Part shown: positions 21,954-35,223 of the stretch, piece by piece | Layout: each line of letters begins with the position of its first letter | How positions within the stretch are numbered: the stretch's first letter is position 1 | DNA from: Prunus persica | Lineage: Eukaryota > Streptophyta > Magnoliopsida > Rosales > Rosaceae | Direction: 5' to 3' | Assembly (NCBI RefSeq): GCF_000346465.2 | Contig: NC_034012.1 | Coordinates: 13,422,429-13,486,428 of the forward strand | DNA: 64,000 nt | Position numbers and translations under genes: made by a program | Notes under the pieces: generated by a model | What the model saw: only the letters and a program-made list of their open reading frames with translations | Told to the model about the DNA's origin: nothing | Databases searched by the model: none

Positions 21954-24200
21954 TACACAATAGCCTGTAATAGACCTTCTAGTATTAGGACAACTTGCCC
22001 AATCAGAATCACAGAAGGCACGCAAAGTCAAGTTATTATGAGAAGACAATAATATGCCTTGACCTGGAGAGTTTTTCAAATAACGAAGAATGCGGAGTGC
22101 GGCCTCCATGTGAGGTTTATGTGGGGCATGCATAAACCTGCTTAAGATATGAACAGAGTAAGTAATGTTTTGCCTTGTGATGGTCAAATAAATTAAACTA
22201 CCAACGATTCTTCTATAATGAGCTGGATCTTTAAGTAATTCACCCTTATCAAAGAGCTTAAGACCTTTTTCCATAGGAAAATCAACAGGTGCGACACTTA
22301 GGAGTTTTGCATCCTTCAAAATTTCCAATGCATACTTGCGTTGAGATAAGAAAAAGCCCTATTTTGATCTTGATACCTCAATCCCCAAAAAGTATTTCAA
22401 ATCTCCAAGATCTTTAATACAAAAATGACTGTGCAAAAAATCCTTGAGTGTCGAGATAACTATAGGGTCATTGCCCGTGATAACAATGTCATCAACATAA
22501 ATCAATAATGCTGTGAAAGAGTGCCCCTTATGGCGTGTAAATAATGAATAGTCAACTTTAGACTGAATGTAACTAGTACAACAAATGGCCTGAGAAAACT
22601 TAGCAAACCATTGACGAGAAGCTTGCTTTAAACCATAAAGAGATTTATGAAGGTGACATACCAAGTTCTCCCCTTGTCGCTAAAGACCAGGAGGAGGGAG
22701 CATGTATGGAGATCATCATAAAGAAAAGCATTGTTGATGTCAAGCTGATGAATAGGCCAATTACGGGCCGCGGTAAGAGCAAGGAGGCAGCAGAAAATGG
22801 ACATTTTGGCAGTAGGAGAAAAAGTATCATAATAATCAACACCTTCAATATGAGTAAAACCTTTAGCAACCAATCGGGTTTCATATCGCTCAACGGAGCC
22901 ATCAAATTTAAGCTTTATTTTATACACCCACCGACAACTAATGGGCTTATTTCCAACAGGTAACTAAGTAAGACTCCAAGTGTGGTTATCAGACAAGGCC
23001 TGCAATTTAGATTGCATGACCTCTTGCCAGTGAGAGTGGGGAGCAGCTTCCTCATAAGAACTGGGTTCAACAATGTTACTGACTTGTGGAATGAAAGAAA
23101 GGTGAGTCAGGGAATAACGATGATAAGAGATATAGTTGTAAAGCGGAAAACGTGTACCTTTAGTAGGACCCAACAGTAAAGAAGACGAGTGATCATGGAT
23201 GGGCAAGGATGTGGTGATGCTTACGTTCAAGGATGTGGCGAGCCGTTTCAAGGATGTGGTGATGCTTATGTTCTACAACCCCATTTTGTTTAGGCGTATA
23301 AATGCAAAAGTGTTGAAAAATGACGCCCTGTTCATGAAAGAAATTTTGAAGGGAAAGAAATTTCCCTCCATTGCCGACACGAAGTTGTTTAATTTGGGAA
23401 TCAAATTAAAGAAAAAAAATATTTTTAGAAGATGTTGAGTCTTATGTTTATGGCGCATTAAAAATACCCAAGTAAAGTGAGAATAATCATCAACTATTGT
23501 AAGAAAATAATGAGCACCATAAATTGATGAATGCTTATAAGGGCCCTAAATATCACAATGAATTAAATCAAACGATTTGACATAGGAAATTGAACTTGTT
23601 TCAAAAGGGAGACGATTCTGCTTTGCTAATGGAAAAACATGGCAAGCGTTATTAGAGACAAAAGGGAAATCTATTAAATGCTTAGACATAAAATTTAATC
23701 TAGAGGAAGAAACATGGCCAAGACAACGATGTCAAAGGTCTGTGGTGGTGACAATGTGATCGTAGGATGGACGGTGAGATGAATGTTGGTGGGTTATGTT
23801 GGGGGGTTTCTTCGCCGATAGTGCCACAAAATAATAAAGCCGGCCATGTTGCTTACCCGAACCAATTGTCTTCCTCATAGCAAGGTCCTACAAAATACAC
23901 CAACATGGGAAAAAAGTCACTGAACAATTCAAATTGTTTGTAACACTACTCATAGACATCAAATCTACTATGAAAGTAGGTACACATAGCACATCACGCA
24001 AAGTATAAGTAGAATTGAGAGGGAATGATCGTGTGGCAGTAATTGAGGCCTTCTCCCTACTAGGCATGCGAACCGGTTGCATAGAATGATCAATATTTGA
24101 ATGAACTAACAATTTTGGAGAAGAAGCAATGTGGTCAGTCGCGCCACTGTCGATAATCTATCGCTGAAATTTTAATTTTGACAAACCTTTATTGGTGGCA
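21954..24200 (-). pseudogene. Copia pol remnant
   Basis: Reading down the minus strand: pre-integrase/protease region at 24112-23888 (YTLRDVLCVPTFIVDLMS), integrase core at about 23560-23460 (YGAHYFLTIVDDYSHFTWVF), then reverse transcriptase spread over 23251-22359 in several frames. The latter includes [16 protein letters not shown] and [13 protein letters not shown] with the YVDD catalytic motif. The RNase H start is at 22328-21954, with the CDSDWA motif. No frame is long enough to give a working protein. Confidence 0.88.
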
Positions 24201-24548
24201 ACGACATTGACCTGGGATTTCTTGTTAGGCGCCGGTTTGTTATTTATGATAGCCAACATTTTCTGAAATTGAAGGTCTGAAAGGCCAGACATAATGGACT
24301 GCATCTCATCATTGGTTGGGCCTTCCGAAACATGATTGGAAGATGGACCACCACGATTTTTCTTAGGTTTGTGGTGTGGATGACCTTCTGGATACCCATG
24401 AAGCTTCAGCAGGTATCGATGTGATGACCATTCACAATGGGTGTAATGAGTGCAATGGGGTCGGTTCCTTGAAGATCCAGTGCGGTGGTCATCATGTTTG
24501 GAGGTCTGGGAAAGGTTTGGGTCTGACCGGTCAGTGTGACGATCCTCG

Positions 24549-25372
24549 CTATTGGTGGATCGATTCTGATGCGTCCAGTTGTAATAACCATGGCAACAGT
24601 ATCAGAGGTTCCAGTAGGGCTCGTGAGGCTTCAAGCGTGCATTGCTTTTCTTCTTGGCTGATGAAAGAGTATGCTTGGTGAACATACGGCAAGGGATTCG
24701 TCAAGAGAATTTGGCCACAAACAGCACTATAAGACTCATTCAATCCCATAAGTAATTGCATGAGTTTGTTGCGATCGTCGTGGGATGCACAAGTGTAGGT
24801 AGAAGAATCTGTGTAGGAAGCAAGTTCATCCCAAAGACCTTTCAACTTGGTGTAATAGGCAGCAACTGACAATTGATTTTGTGTCAAATATGAAGTCTCC
24901 TGTTGAAGCTGGAAGATACAAGGAGCATTGCTTTGAGAGAATCGTTCACGAAGATCCTCCCAAATTTCGCAGGCTGTGGTGCAATAAATGACACTATCAT
25001 TGATTTTGGGATCAAGCGTGTTGATAATACAGTAGAAAACCATGTCATTACAGCGCATCCATACCGCGTGTTCATCAAGATTGGATTCCGATGACGGCTT
25101 TTGGAGAGTTCCATCAACGAAACTCAATTTATTCTTTGCGTTTAATGAAACAGTCATGAATTTGCGCCACGTCGCATAATTATCTCCATTCAAGGGCTTT
25201 GGTACAATTACCAATTTGGATGATCTGAATTATTGATGTAGTAAGGGGTTGAAGGTTCAAGCTTGAATGTGCCAGAGGAATCACCCAGGGCTTCCAACGG
25301 TGAAAGATCTGCAGCATGAGAAGATAAGGTGCAACAGGAAAAGAAATATGAAGAGCTAGGGTTTAATGTCAT
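24549..25372 (-). pseudogene. Copia gag remnant
   Basis: An ATG at 25372, directly after the primer site, begins a frame that meets a stop at about 25214. A one-base change of frame there continues as PKPLNGDNYATWRKFM, then WEDLRERFSQSN and LKGLWDELASY, the UBN2/Retrotran-gag pattern of Copia elements. The frameshift makes it non-functional. Confidence 0.8.
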
Positions 25373-25384
25373 GCTCTGATACCA
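25373..25384 (-). other. Copia primer-binding site (initiator Met tRNA)
   Basis: On the minus strand TGGTATCAGAGC follows the LTR end CA directly. This is the standard complement of the initiator methionine tRNA 3' end used by plant Copia elements. Confidence 0.9.
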
Positions 25385-25560
25385 TGTGAATTTGATATTG
25401 GAAGAGAATAATTTTAATTGATAGGTACAATTGGTTTATATAAGAGTGTCTTAGTGTACAAGGAAACAAGTCCTCTAATCTAGGAAACCTACTAGAAAAG
25501 CAAATCCTAATTACAACAATATTGATATTAATCGATATTATACAAACTCATTTCCTAACA
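25385..25560 (-). repeat. Copia 5' LTR (only copy)
   Basis: A 176-bp LTR running, on the minus strand, from TGTTAGGAAATGAG to AAATTCACA, with a TATATAA-type motif inside (around 25435-25442). Its 3' partner has been lost. Confidence 0.8.
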
Positions 25561-25765
25561 GTTGACACGCTAATACTCATTCTTTGTCATTGTTTTGTGA
25601 TATAATAATAGATAATTGACTAAATAAACATTCTCTAAAGTTTCAATTAAAATTTTCAAGTTTTTCCAATTTCCGTGGTTTTTATTCAATTTTTACCAAT
25701 ATTGATAATTTCTCGATATTTCCATTAATATTTCCGTGTTTTTAAACCACTAATATCGTAAAAAA

Positions 25766-27612
25766 AAGATTGCATCGACTATTCCAAAAGATGTCAAGAT
25801 TGCCAAAGACTTAACACGGTTCAACATGTTCCGGTTGGACCCTAGTTTAGAACATGCAAGTTTTTTTTGTTAATAGTGGCACGAGAAAAAATGTGCTGAA
25901 TTACATTTATGCCACCAATGAATTTGCTTTTTATTTCTATTTTAATTATTGTTATTGCTTAATATTTAAATTTTGGCTAATCAAGCTCAATTTGATTTTG
26001 ATGAGATCCGAGAAATTATCTATCGCAAGTTCAACCCGAGCTTCATACCCATTTGAACCCAATCAAATCTTAGATAGGGTTTGGGAATTATAACCCTAAA
26101 CAAAAGGTATGTATAATGGGTCATTGCTTTGCAGGTATTTGATCATTCATTTCATTTGATGGGGCCTCTGGACCTGTAAAATCCATTATTTGAGTCATGT
26201 TCTTTGCACGTGCTCCATGTGTGCATGCCGTCTTCTGGTATGTTAAGGGTAGTTGAGTTGAGCATTTGTGAAGACAAATAAATTTAGAAGGAAAGAGTCC
26301 ACCGTTTGATTCTCTAAATAAATTAAATTATTCTGCACCTTATGCCGACATGTGATACTGGTTGTTCAACAAACATTTATTTTCTTCACTTACAATGCAA
26401 TATTGTATTAATTTTGTAATAGTACGTTTCAAATTAAATCATACAATTTAGTTCATAAACATTTAGCGATAAGGGTAATGCTAGGTTTACCATATTTTGT
26501 ACCACCTTTCTAACAGAGGTGAAGCACACTAATATAATAGGGCTCACCTCTATTCTATTAGAGAGGTTGTACACAATATGATATAAAAATGTGGTAAGCC
26601 TAACATCTTCCTAGAGGGGTAATGCTCGATATACACTTAATTTTTGCCTGTACATTTTGATTTGCTCCAATAAAAAAAACCAAAAGAAAAAACTTTGATC
26701 TATGGTCGGGTGAAGTTCTTTTGTAATGTTTGTCTAAAATCCATAATCCTCTGAGTAACATTCCGAACAAGTTTTAAACCATCCAATTCCAATTTTGTTT
26801 CATTGCCAAATACCTATGCAGATGTTTCCCCTTTCACTTACCAATTCCTTCTTGTGTCTAGAAAAACTTAACTATCATAGGTACATAGGCGGAGCTAACC
26901 TTTCCATATTTGAGGAGGCCAATAACTCAAAACTTTCATTATTTTCTTACTAGTTACATGTAGTTTCATAAGTTTTCATTAAATTTTAAAAAAGAAAAAT
27001 GATGCCTTTTTAGGTTCACGATTGCACATATAATTTTTTTTCTATATCTCTTGTCACGTCATTTGTCACGTAAAGTTTCTCCTTATGGATTTGTTACTTC
27101 TCATACTCAAAGCCTTTCATAGGCCTTCTATTTTGGGTCAGAAATTTACTCAAGATCTCAAGTGGTATAGTATTTTTGAGGCGCACAGGCTTCTTCACAA
27201 ATCATAAGGTGGTTAAGATGTCTCTCACGTATGGCAAAACTTCAGAAGTACAACTTGGAACAGAAAATTGAATATAAAAAGTTTTGTTGAGGTCAATTAT
27301 GTAATTTTTGTACAGTATTTCAAGTTTCAACACCAATGGTTGTTGGGTCTTCCTCACCTCCACCTTCTCTTTAACACCAATTCAGAAACACACAACGACA
27401 CCGGCCCAGAAACCCAAGAGACCAGACCTCCATGCTTTGAGCATGCAGAGGTTTCTGTGAAAACATTTGGGTGTTCGACTTTTCCTAAGGAGTGTGGAAT
27501 TTTTGGATCTGAATTTGGGTCAAACAACTGAGTTGACTTCATTGACTTGGGATTGGTAATGAGTCATGTATTGATTTAGCTATTGGGTTTGGTTAGAGTG
27601 AAGAGAAGTACA
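25766..27612. other. Upstream region of the GT31 gene
   Basis: No gene is supported. A diverged hairpin MITE lies at 26473-26612. The open frame at 27268-27531 overlaps the probable 5' leader and has no recognised domain. Confidence 0.5.
26473..26612. mobile_element. Hairpin MITE, family copy 3 (diverged)
   Basis: AATGCTAGGTTTACCATATT on the left faces a near reverse complement ending TGGTAAGCCTAACATCTTCC. The middle CTAACAGAGGTG...CACCTCTATTCTATTAG shares layout and words with the copies at 15.7 and 16.7 kb. Confidence 0.65.
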
Positions 27613-30600
27613 ATGTCTTGGAAGAGCAGAGGAGCCGAGTCAGCTTCAAAGAGTGCAGTGTCTCGGAAATGGACCATTTTGTTTTGTATTGGTTGCTTTT
27701 GTGCTGGGATGCTCTTCTCTGATAGGTAATTTCTACTCACATAAAGCTTCCATTTTTCTTTGGATTCGATCCATTTGTTTAAGTATTTAGCATGTAACTC
27801 TAATTTGGTGAAGTTTGTAGCTTCCTTTTCCCCTTAATTTTAGTAAAAGATTTGGAATTTTGGTGGGTTTGTGTATATTGGCATCAATTGTGTCAGCCAA
27901 TAGTTCTTAAAGAATATTGGTGAGTGATGATGGATTTTGAACGGTCTTCTGGGTTTGGTAATTAAAGCATCTTTGGTGTATTTGTTAATTGTTTTCTGGG
28001 AATCTTAAAGTGGAGATTAATGATGATGGCCGTGGTTTTTAAATGCAGTTTTACTAATCAGACAATGAAGCTTATGTGTCCTGGAATTCTCTTTTTTCTG
28101 TATTACAATTATGAGATTGTGATAGATCTGAATTTCATGTAATAGATCCAACTTTTGAAAGTTTATATGAATATTATTCATCGTACTGCTTGAATTCAGA
28201 CATCATGCTTGGACATCAGTTGCTGTCCTAATCATTTAGTTCAAGAGAGGACTCTGGTGTCCCTTCTTCATTAAGTGGTCCTGCACCGTCTTCTGTGCGG
28301 CCCCTCCCTCCCTTGACCTTTCCTTTCCCTCTCTTTGCTTCTCATTGACGGAAAACCTTTTGATGGGTTTCTCCTGCATGATTTCCAGATTAGGATATCG
28401 GTTTTTGATAACATCCTCTAGCATCGCTTATCTGCTTACACGTCACATTCCGGTTGCTACGTGCTATTTCTCTGCGAAATGTGCATGCATACACATCAAA
28501 ACATGTTATTACTTGGAACATTATCAGAAGCGATAAAGTAGTGTGTTCTGTGGTAGAGTTTAATTCCAGGCATGTTCTATACTTACAAAAATAATAAATA
28601 AACTCTGCCAACAGAATGTGGTCAGTGCCTGAAATTAAAGGCATAGCGAGGACGGCAAGGCATGAAGAAGAAACACTGCAATTAGTTTCTGGCTGTGATC
28701 CAACAATTGTGAGTATCTTTTATCCAAATAACCATGTCTTTTTCTTTTCTTTATTTGTTTATTTATCTCTACCTTTCTTTTTGTTTAGAAGGATGTAGAA
28801 CATGAACAGAAGGATGTTTATGGGGAAGTTTCAAAGACTCATCATGCTATACAGTAAGCCAATGCCGGAGCTTATCTAAATTTTGTTGAAGTTGCCACTG
28901 TTATATCTCATGACTCTTACAAAATGCAGCACACTGGATAAAAAAATTTCAAATTTGGAGATGGAATTAGCTGCTGCAAGGGCTGCACAGGAATCTATAC
29001 TTAATGGTTCACCTATTGCAGAAAATTTAAAAATTCCGGAGACAAGAAAGAAAAGAAAATATCTAATGGTCGTAGGAATAAATACTGCTTTTAGCAGTCG
29101 AAAGCGCAGAGATTCAGTTCGTGCTACTTGGATGCCTCAAGGTTTGTTGATTGACAATCTGCTTTCTTGTATAATTTTCTAATTAGATTTGAAAGCGTCT
29201 GACATTTCCTTTCCACTTTTTCTTTACTATATGATTAGGCGATAAAAGAAAGAAGCTTGAGGAAGAAAAGGGCATTGTAATTCGCTTTGTAATAGGTCAC
29301 AGGTGGGCATTTGAGTTCAAAGCTATTTGTTGATACCAATTTTCTTTTGATTTCTCGTTTAGGTATTCCGTCAATAGATTTCATGAAGGTCTCAGTCTTT
29401 CACAAGAAAATCATGTAATTTGGTTCTTTGCTATTGAGATCTTTATCCTGCCATAGATTCAATCTATGTAGAGAGTTTTTATTTATTAAAAACATTCTGG
29501 GAATCATACAACGTGATAGAATCAAATACTCTTTTCCCCTTTGGTTGTGTCTTAAAATTCTAATTTCTTTTCCCCCTCCCTTTTACTATCCCCATCATAA
29601 TTTATTCTCCATCATGTAAAGAAACACTACAAGTGTGCATGCAAGACAGCTTTCAGGCTCCATTGTCTATATGTGTATGTATGCATTCTGTTTTCACTAC
29701 TGCATTTCTTATTTCTTATTTATTTTTATGTTTTATCTCAAAGTTAATTTTTTTATCACATGATTTACGCCCCGATTATCTACGATATAGTCACCTCAAC
29801 TTTGAAATATTTTGCACTTCTTTAAAGATAAAAAAATATAAACTTTAATGATCACAAACTGATTTGTCTTTCCTCTATCACCTGTTCCATTGCTAGTGCT
29901 ACATCAGGTGGTATCCTTGATAGAGCTGTTGAAGCAGAGGATAAAAAACATGGTGACATTTTGCGGCTGGTAAAGCCCTTATCTTTTCAACTAGTTCAGT
30001 TAGTCTTTTATCTGACTGCAGAACAGAAATACAATGTCGGGACATTTCATAATGTGTTGATCTGAGGAAAAAGCTGATTGAAATTTGTCTTCATAAATTT
30101 TGTGAAAGCAGGATCATGTTGAGGGCTATCTTGAATTGTCAGCAAAGACGAAGATCTTTTTTGCCACTGCTGTTGCTTCATGGGATGCAGATTTCTACGT
30201 CAAAGTTGATGATGATGTACATGTAAATATAGGTATATATTTATCATGTGTTCTGTTTCTTTTGCATGTATAAAAGCATAAGAAATCTTTTACTCAGGAA
30301 TTTTTTTTGTTTTTGTTTTATTGAGTTTGAAGCATTCATTATTCAAGCTCAAAATTACTTGTCCACTTGGTATTCATAAAGTTTCCTAAGTATTCATGCT
30401 TTACATAACCTCTAAATGTTTTCATGATGAATACTGAGTGATGTAAAGCATTGTCTTCATATGACTATGTTTTGCAACAAAGTGGGTAGTACTGTGGCCA
30501 AAAATGTTGAAAATTTGTGTTTTCAAGGTTTTAAAACTGGAAATTGGCTTTTCTTGAATACAGCTGAAATTAGAGTCTTGTTTAAGTAGTCATTAATGTT

Positions 30601-32354
30601 GGCATTTTTGCTGCAGCCAGTGTGTAATAACTTTTGCCTATATCTTTCTCCATTTTCCTTAGTGTCGAATTCATTCATCATGTTTTTGCAGGAACACTTG
30701 GAGCAACTTTAGCTAGACATAGATCAAACCCCAGGGTGTATATTGGATGCATGAAATCTGGTCCAGTCCTTGCTCGAAAGTGAGCTGTACACTCTTCAAA
30801 CTATTTCTTTCAGCTAGTCATTTTTGCCATTCTTTCCCTTACCTTATTTGTTTATCAACAGGGGAGTGAGATATCATGAGCCTGAGTATTGGAAATTTGG
30901 CGAGGAAGGGAACAAATATTTCCGTCATGCCACAGGACAGCTCTATGCTATCTCAAAAGACTTGGCTACTTACATATCAATCAACCAGTATGTTTCCATA
31001 TTCTGTATGGTGGCAATCTTTCTGCCCAAAGTACGTTTACTTATTTCTTACATTATGCTAATCATGTAGGCATGTGCTACACAAGTATGCCAATGAGGAT
31101 GTTTCTCTGGGGTCGTGGTTCATTGGATTGGATGTGGAGCAGATTGATGACCGAAGATTATGTTGTGGAACACCACCTGGTAATTTCATATGCATCTATT
31201 TTATCCCATTTCCTTTTAACTATCTGGGTATTAATGAGGATTGCTATGGCATTAGTTTTGGGAAAAGAAATTTTGGTCACTAAGCATCTGATTAACCTGG
31301 GTTGTTGCACATACCATATCTTCAACGTTGTGTTTCAGTTATTTAGAGTGCCAATGGATCACCAAGACATTGTTTATTATTCCGACTCTTTTAGCAAACA
31401 AGTTGACTTATTTATTTGGGTAGCACAATTTTCACGATGTGGCACACTGGGAATGGGGATAGTTTGGTGATTGTGACAAAAAGCATTGGCTTACATGTTA
31501 TACAAGGCCTAGTTCCACAGGCAGCTGAGGTTTGAGTTTTTCACTCATTACAGACCCATAGAATTGAAATGCCAGAGGATGTATTTAGTGTAAAAAAAGT
31601 GGGAAAGACACAATTACCCATTGTGTTTACTTTTCTGAAAAATAATAATAATTAGAAGAGACAACTACTACCACTTTAAAGCACGCCTGCCCTTTAGCTA
31701 TGACCTTTGTTACTACACACAAGTCTGTGCAGTGGCTTTCCTATCTAGGATTGTGTTATGGGTTGATTATAGCCCATTGATTGCCACACTTCTGTTTAGC
31801 TGGTGACGCTTGATCATGGTGACCAGCGGCACATCTAAAACTCGTCATGAGATCTTAGCTTGGATCCTCCGATCTATTGACCATTTCTTACCAGAAGTTC
31901 ACTTCTTTCTGTTTATGACATACATTCTCATGTGACTTCTGTTTAAGACTTCAAGGTCAGGTTTGATCATGTGCGGAATAACATGGTTGAAAGACACCTG
32001 TCTTTCCCTGTGATGCTCTTTCCATGTTATTGGTGGGTGAGTTTTGTGTGGATTTGCCCATTCATTCATGATAAGTTTACATGTTAAAATTACAAATAAA
32101 ACAAAATGGGGGTGAAACTTAACGGTGCATGGTTCAAGCTAGGAACAGATATTATCATAATGAAATTTACAAATAGAAGTTTAATGGTGTTAATTGTTAC
32201 CACAGATTGTGAATGGAAGGCTCAGGCAGGCAATGTCTGTGTTGCTTCGTTCGATTGGAGTTGCAGTGGAATCTGCAAGTCTTCCGAGAGGATCAAGGAG
32301 GTCCATCGGCGCTGTGGAGAAGGTGAGAATGCTTTGTGGAATGCAGTTTTCTAA
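27613..32354 (+). CDS. Probable beta-1,3-galactosyltransferase, GT31 family (11 exons)
   Basis: A type II Golgi glycosyltransferase that transfers galactose, probably to arabinogalactan-protein or N-glycan chains. By splice motifs the exons are 27613-27725, 28615-28708, 28789-28853, 28930-29141, 29239-29302, 29897-29969, 30112-30232, 30692-30779, 30862-30987, 31070-31179 and 32206-32354. They join in frame to 404 codons. After a short cytoplasmic tail, residues about 19-35 ([16 protein letters not shown]) form the signal anchor. A DUF4094-type stem contains a coiled helix (about 91-125). The Galactosyl_T domain starts near [20 protein letters not shown], has the metal-binding DDD motif at 240-242 in [11 protein letters not shown], and contains EDVSLGSW. 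The sequence is closest to the plant B3GALT7/8 group; the exact acceptor is not known from sequence. Intron 10 is 1.0 kb; the others are small to moderate. Confidence 0.92.
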
Positions 32355-34184
32355 CCGGCAACTTTCTTCCTAACTCAGGAGGAACATGTAAATGGCTTGA
32401 GCTTGTATCATAAAGTTCCGCACAGAAAAATGTTTGTAACACAATATGTAAAATGAGATGCATAGCGAGATGGGTTGGCACCCTGCTGGGGAAGTTGCTT
32501 TCCTATTTCTGGGATTCTACTCCATTTTAGAAGAGGAGAGAACCCCAATAACAAACTTAAAAGAGGCAAGAGATTGTAGTTAATTCATTCTTTGAGTGCT
32601 TCCGGGGCCATTTGTAAGTCTTCCATGGCTAATGGAGCTCCACAATAAATGCCAATGTCCTGCTGCCTTTTACTTTATAAATTAGTGCATTGCAATTGAA
32701 CTTTTTGTGGGTTTTATACCTTTTCCATGATAGTAGAAGAAATGAGGATAGATATTTTTTGGTGCTCTTTCTTGATGATGAAGCTTCACTGTGCAAAGCA
32801 TATGTGACCACAGGCCAGTAGACTCAATTCACTTGAATTTACTGAGTTAACAACTTGTTGATCATAGATACTGCATTAAATGTAACTCACAATATTTATT
32901 TATACTCCCATCTACCTGGCTCAGACTAATGAATTTGAGTAGGTGAACTATAAAAGCATCAAGTGACCAAACAAAGGTCATCCATTAAGTAGACAGCTCA
33001 ACCAAATTGATGGGAGAAAATTTACCAAGAAAATAAAATAAAAAATTATAGGTGAAGACAAATAAGTTATCACCATCAGAGGCAACCTAAGAGATTATCT
33101 AGCTCTTGTACTTATAGCATTCTGGGTGGCTCTTTTAGGAAATTATGTTTCCCAACACAAAAAATAAGAAGAGCTTAAATATGTCACTATGAGGTCATGT
33201 AGACTTACGATCAACAATCCTCTCTAAGGTGGATTTCTAGTTCACTTGATGAAGTTTTCACACAAGGACTTGATTGGGAATTGGATAAATAATTTTGCTC
33301 ATTATCTTTACTTTTAAGTGGTGGAGCATCATCATTTCACTCAATGTTTGCCAACTGTTATATTATAATTAACCATAGCTGCCAATGGAGTTTAATTACG
33401 ACATCATAGTTGCGTGTGTGTGAAAAATCTCCCTGTTTTATAGTTTAAACTATCGCTGGTACTAAAAAAAATTAATTAACTACAGCTAATATGTGTGGTT
33501 GTATATATTATAAAAGTGTGCACCTAAGGAACTTGAAATAGATGAAAGTAAGGAACTATGCTTTTGAATGCATATGTTCAATTGTTCTCAATATAATTGA
33601 AAGGGTTTTATACTAAAGTTAAAAGATGGTGAGCTTATGAATTCCCTTTCTCATAATAAAGTAGTTTAAAGTATCAGGGAAGCCTGATGTCATGTAGAAT
33701 CACCATCAATCATGGCATTTGTTCTAGATAATCACAACACCATGTCATGATTTCTTGCCCTTGAAAAGCAACAGCCCCACTATCATATCTTTTCCCCTCC
33801 CACTAACAAGACTTCATGTAATATATCTCCACACATTCTTTCAAGCATTTTGTTTTATATATAAAAATAAAATAAAACCTTAGCTAAGTAAAATAAAATA
33901 AAAATAAAAAGAAAAATAAACCCATATTGATTATTTTTCCACCCAAAAAAAAAAAAAGGTACAAGTACACAAGTATATCTACCATCTTCCCTAAACTGTT
34001 TTATATTTATTACCCACATTTCCATTTAGTCTTAGCAACATTTTCATCTCTCTTGTGCATAAAAAAAATAGAAAAGAAAAGAAATTTTCATCTTTCTGTG
34101 CCGTCTGCAGCACTCTCATTCTCATATAATAAGACTAGAGGTTCTTGTTAAAGTGAAAGTTGGTCTTATCTGCATTGCCCAAAA
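32355..34184. other. Intergenic region between GT31 and CASP-like genes
   Basis: The first few hundred bases should be the 3' UTR of the galactosyltransferase gene, and the last few hundred the promoter and leader of the CASP-like gene. No further gene or clear element is seen; the middle is AT-rich. Confidence 0.5.
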
Positions 34185-35223
34185 ATGAGAGAAAACTTGG
34201 ATGAAAATGCTCCTAACTTCACTTCCAACCTTCCTGTTCCTGCCCTGAAGCTCCTAGATTGCTCCCTTAGGGTTTCAGTGATTCCTCTTAGCATTGCAAC
34301 CATATGGCTCACTGTGACAAACAAACAAGACAACATCAGCTATGGGAAGCTAGAGTTCAGCAATTTCACGGGCCTCAAGCAAGAACCCCATTCATCTTCT
34401 TTTTCATTTTCTTGGACATTAATTTGTCTGCCTAATTCTTCTGTTTTTAAATTTAATATTTGAGCTGTCTTTCTGCAGGTACATGGTTTGCATCAGCACC
34501 ATTTCTGCTGCATATGCTTTTCTTGCAACTATGGCCTCATGGATCAGATGCTTGGTGACTAAAGCTTGGCTTTTCTTTGTCTCTGACCAGGTTCATCTTC
34601 TTTGCCCTTCTTTGTCCCCTTCAATTTATTTTATTTTCTCTCTCTTTTTCACTTTCAGACATAATAATAATACTAATATATAGGAGGTGGATGTTTGGAA
34701 TTTTGGGGAAAAAAAAGAAATACCTACCCTCATAAATAATTCTGTTCTTATTATTTTTTTCACATATGTCCTCAAAGGTTGTCAACATTTTGATAAAATG
34801 TGTGATTACCCATTTTGGTTTTTATCCTGATTTGTGTTGAAGGCTTAATTGTAATGTTGAAAACCACTAATTAAGGTCCCAAATTTGGCACATATATATG
34901 TAAGAGGGTGGCCTTTGCTGATTTTGTGTCCTCTTCTTTTGTCTGAATTTTGGGTGCAGATTGTGGCTTACTTAATGCTCACATCTGGTGCTGCAGTTAT
35001 GGAGATACTGTCTTTGGCCTCCAATGGTGACAGGACAGTCTCATGGAGTGAAGCTTGTAGTTCTTATGGAAGATTCTGCAGTAGAATGAAGGTGGCCTTG
35101 GTTCTCCATGCCCTGGCCCTTTGCAGCTTCATTGTCTTAGCTGTGATTTCAGCTTATAGGGTCTTTAGCATGTTTGAGCCACCTGCTGCTTCTCATAAAG
35201 AGGTGGATGAAGAGAGGACTTAG
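34185..35223 (+). CDS. CASPL2D1: CASP-like protein 2D (3 exons, one GC-AG intron)
   Basis: CASP-like proteins are small four-pass plasma-membrane proteins of the MARVEL-related family that can form membrane scaffolds. Exons 34185-34378, 34479-34590 and 34960-35223 join to 189 codons. Four hydrophobic helices are visible at about residues 28-46, 66-86, 103-125 and 151-172. The conserved Arg of the first helix region (CSLRVSVIP) and the [12 protein letters not shown] segment before the last helix fit subfamily 2. The match in length and order is best with Arabidopsis CASPL2D1; I assign the symbol on that resemblance. Exon 1 must end at 34378 (GGC CTC AA) to give the family sequence GLKYMVCIS, so the first intron starts GCAAGA rather than GT. 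Confidence 0.9.

Larger units (their letters stand above)
21945..25560 (-). mobile_element. Decayed, 3'-truncated Ty1/copia retrotransposon
   Basis: On the minus strand the order is 5' LTR (25560-25385), initiator-Met tRNA primer site, gag, protease/pre-integrase, integrase, reverse transcriptase and part of RNase H, which is the Copia order. Multiple frameshifts and stops break every domain. The RNase H homology ends just after ITGYCVF at about 21954, next to the MITE. The sequence beyond the MITE does not continue the domain, so the truncation came before the MITE insertion. No 3' LTR is found. Confidence 0.88.
20590..25765. mobile_element. Old inverted-repeat element split by a Copia insertion
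   Basis: The arm at about 20590-20885 (AATATCGAGAATTTTGG..., GAAACTTTAGAGGATGT, GTCAATTGTCTATTATC) is the diverged reverse complement of about 25566-25765 (GATAATTGACTAAATAAAC, TCTCTAAAGTTTC, AATTTCTCGATATTTCC). The left arm has an internal duplication of about 95 bp. The outer element must have been only a few hundred bases long before the Copia element entered it. Exact ends and target duplication cannot be read. Confidence 0.55.
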
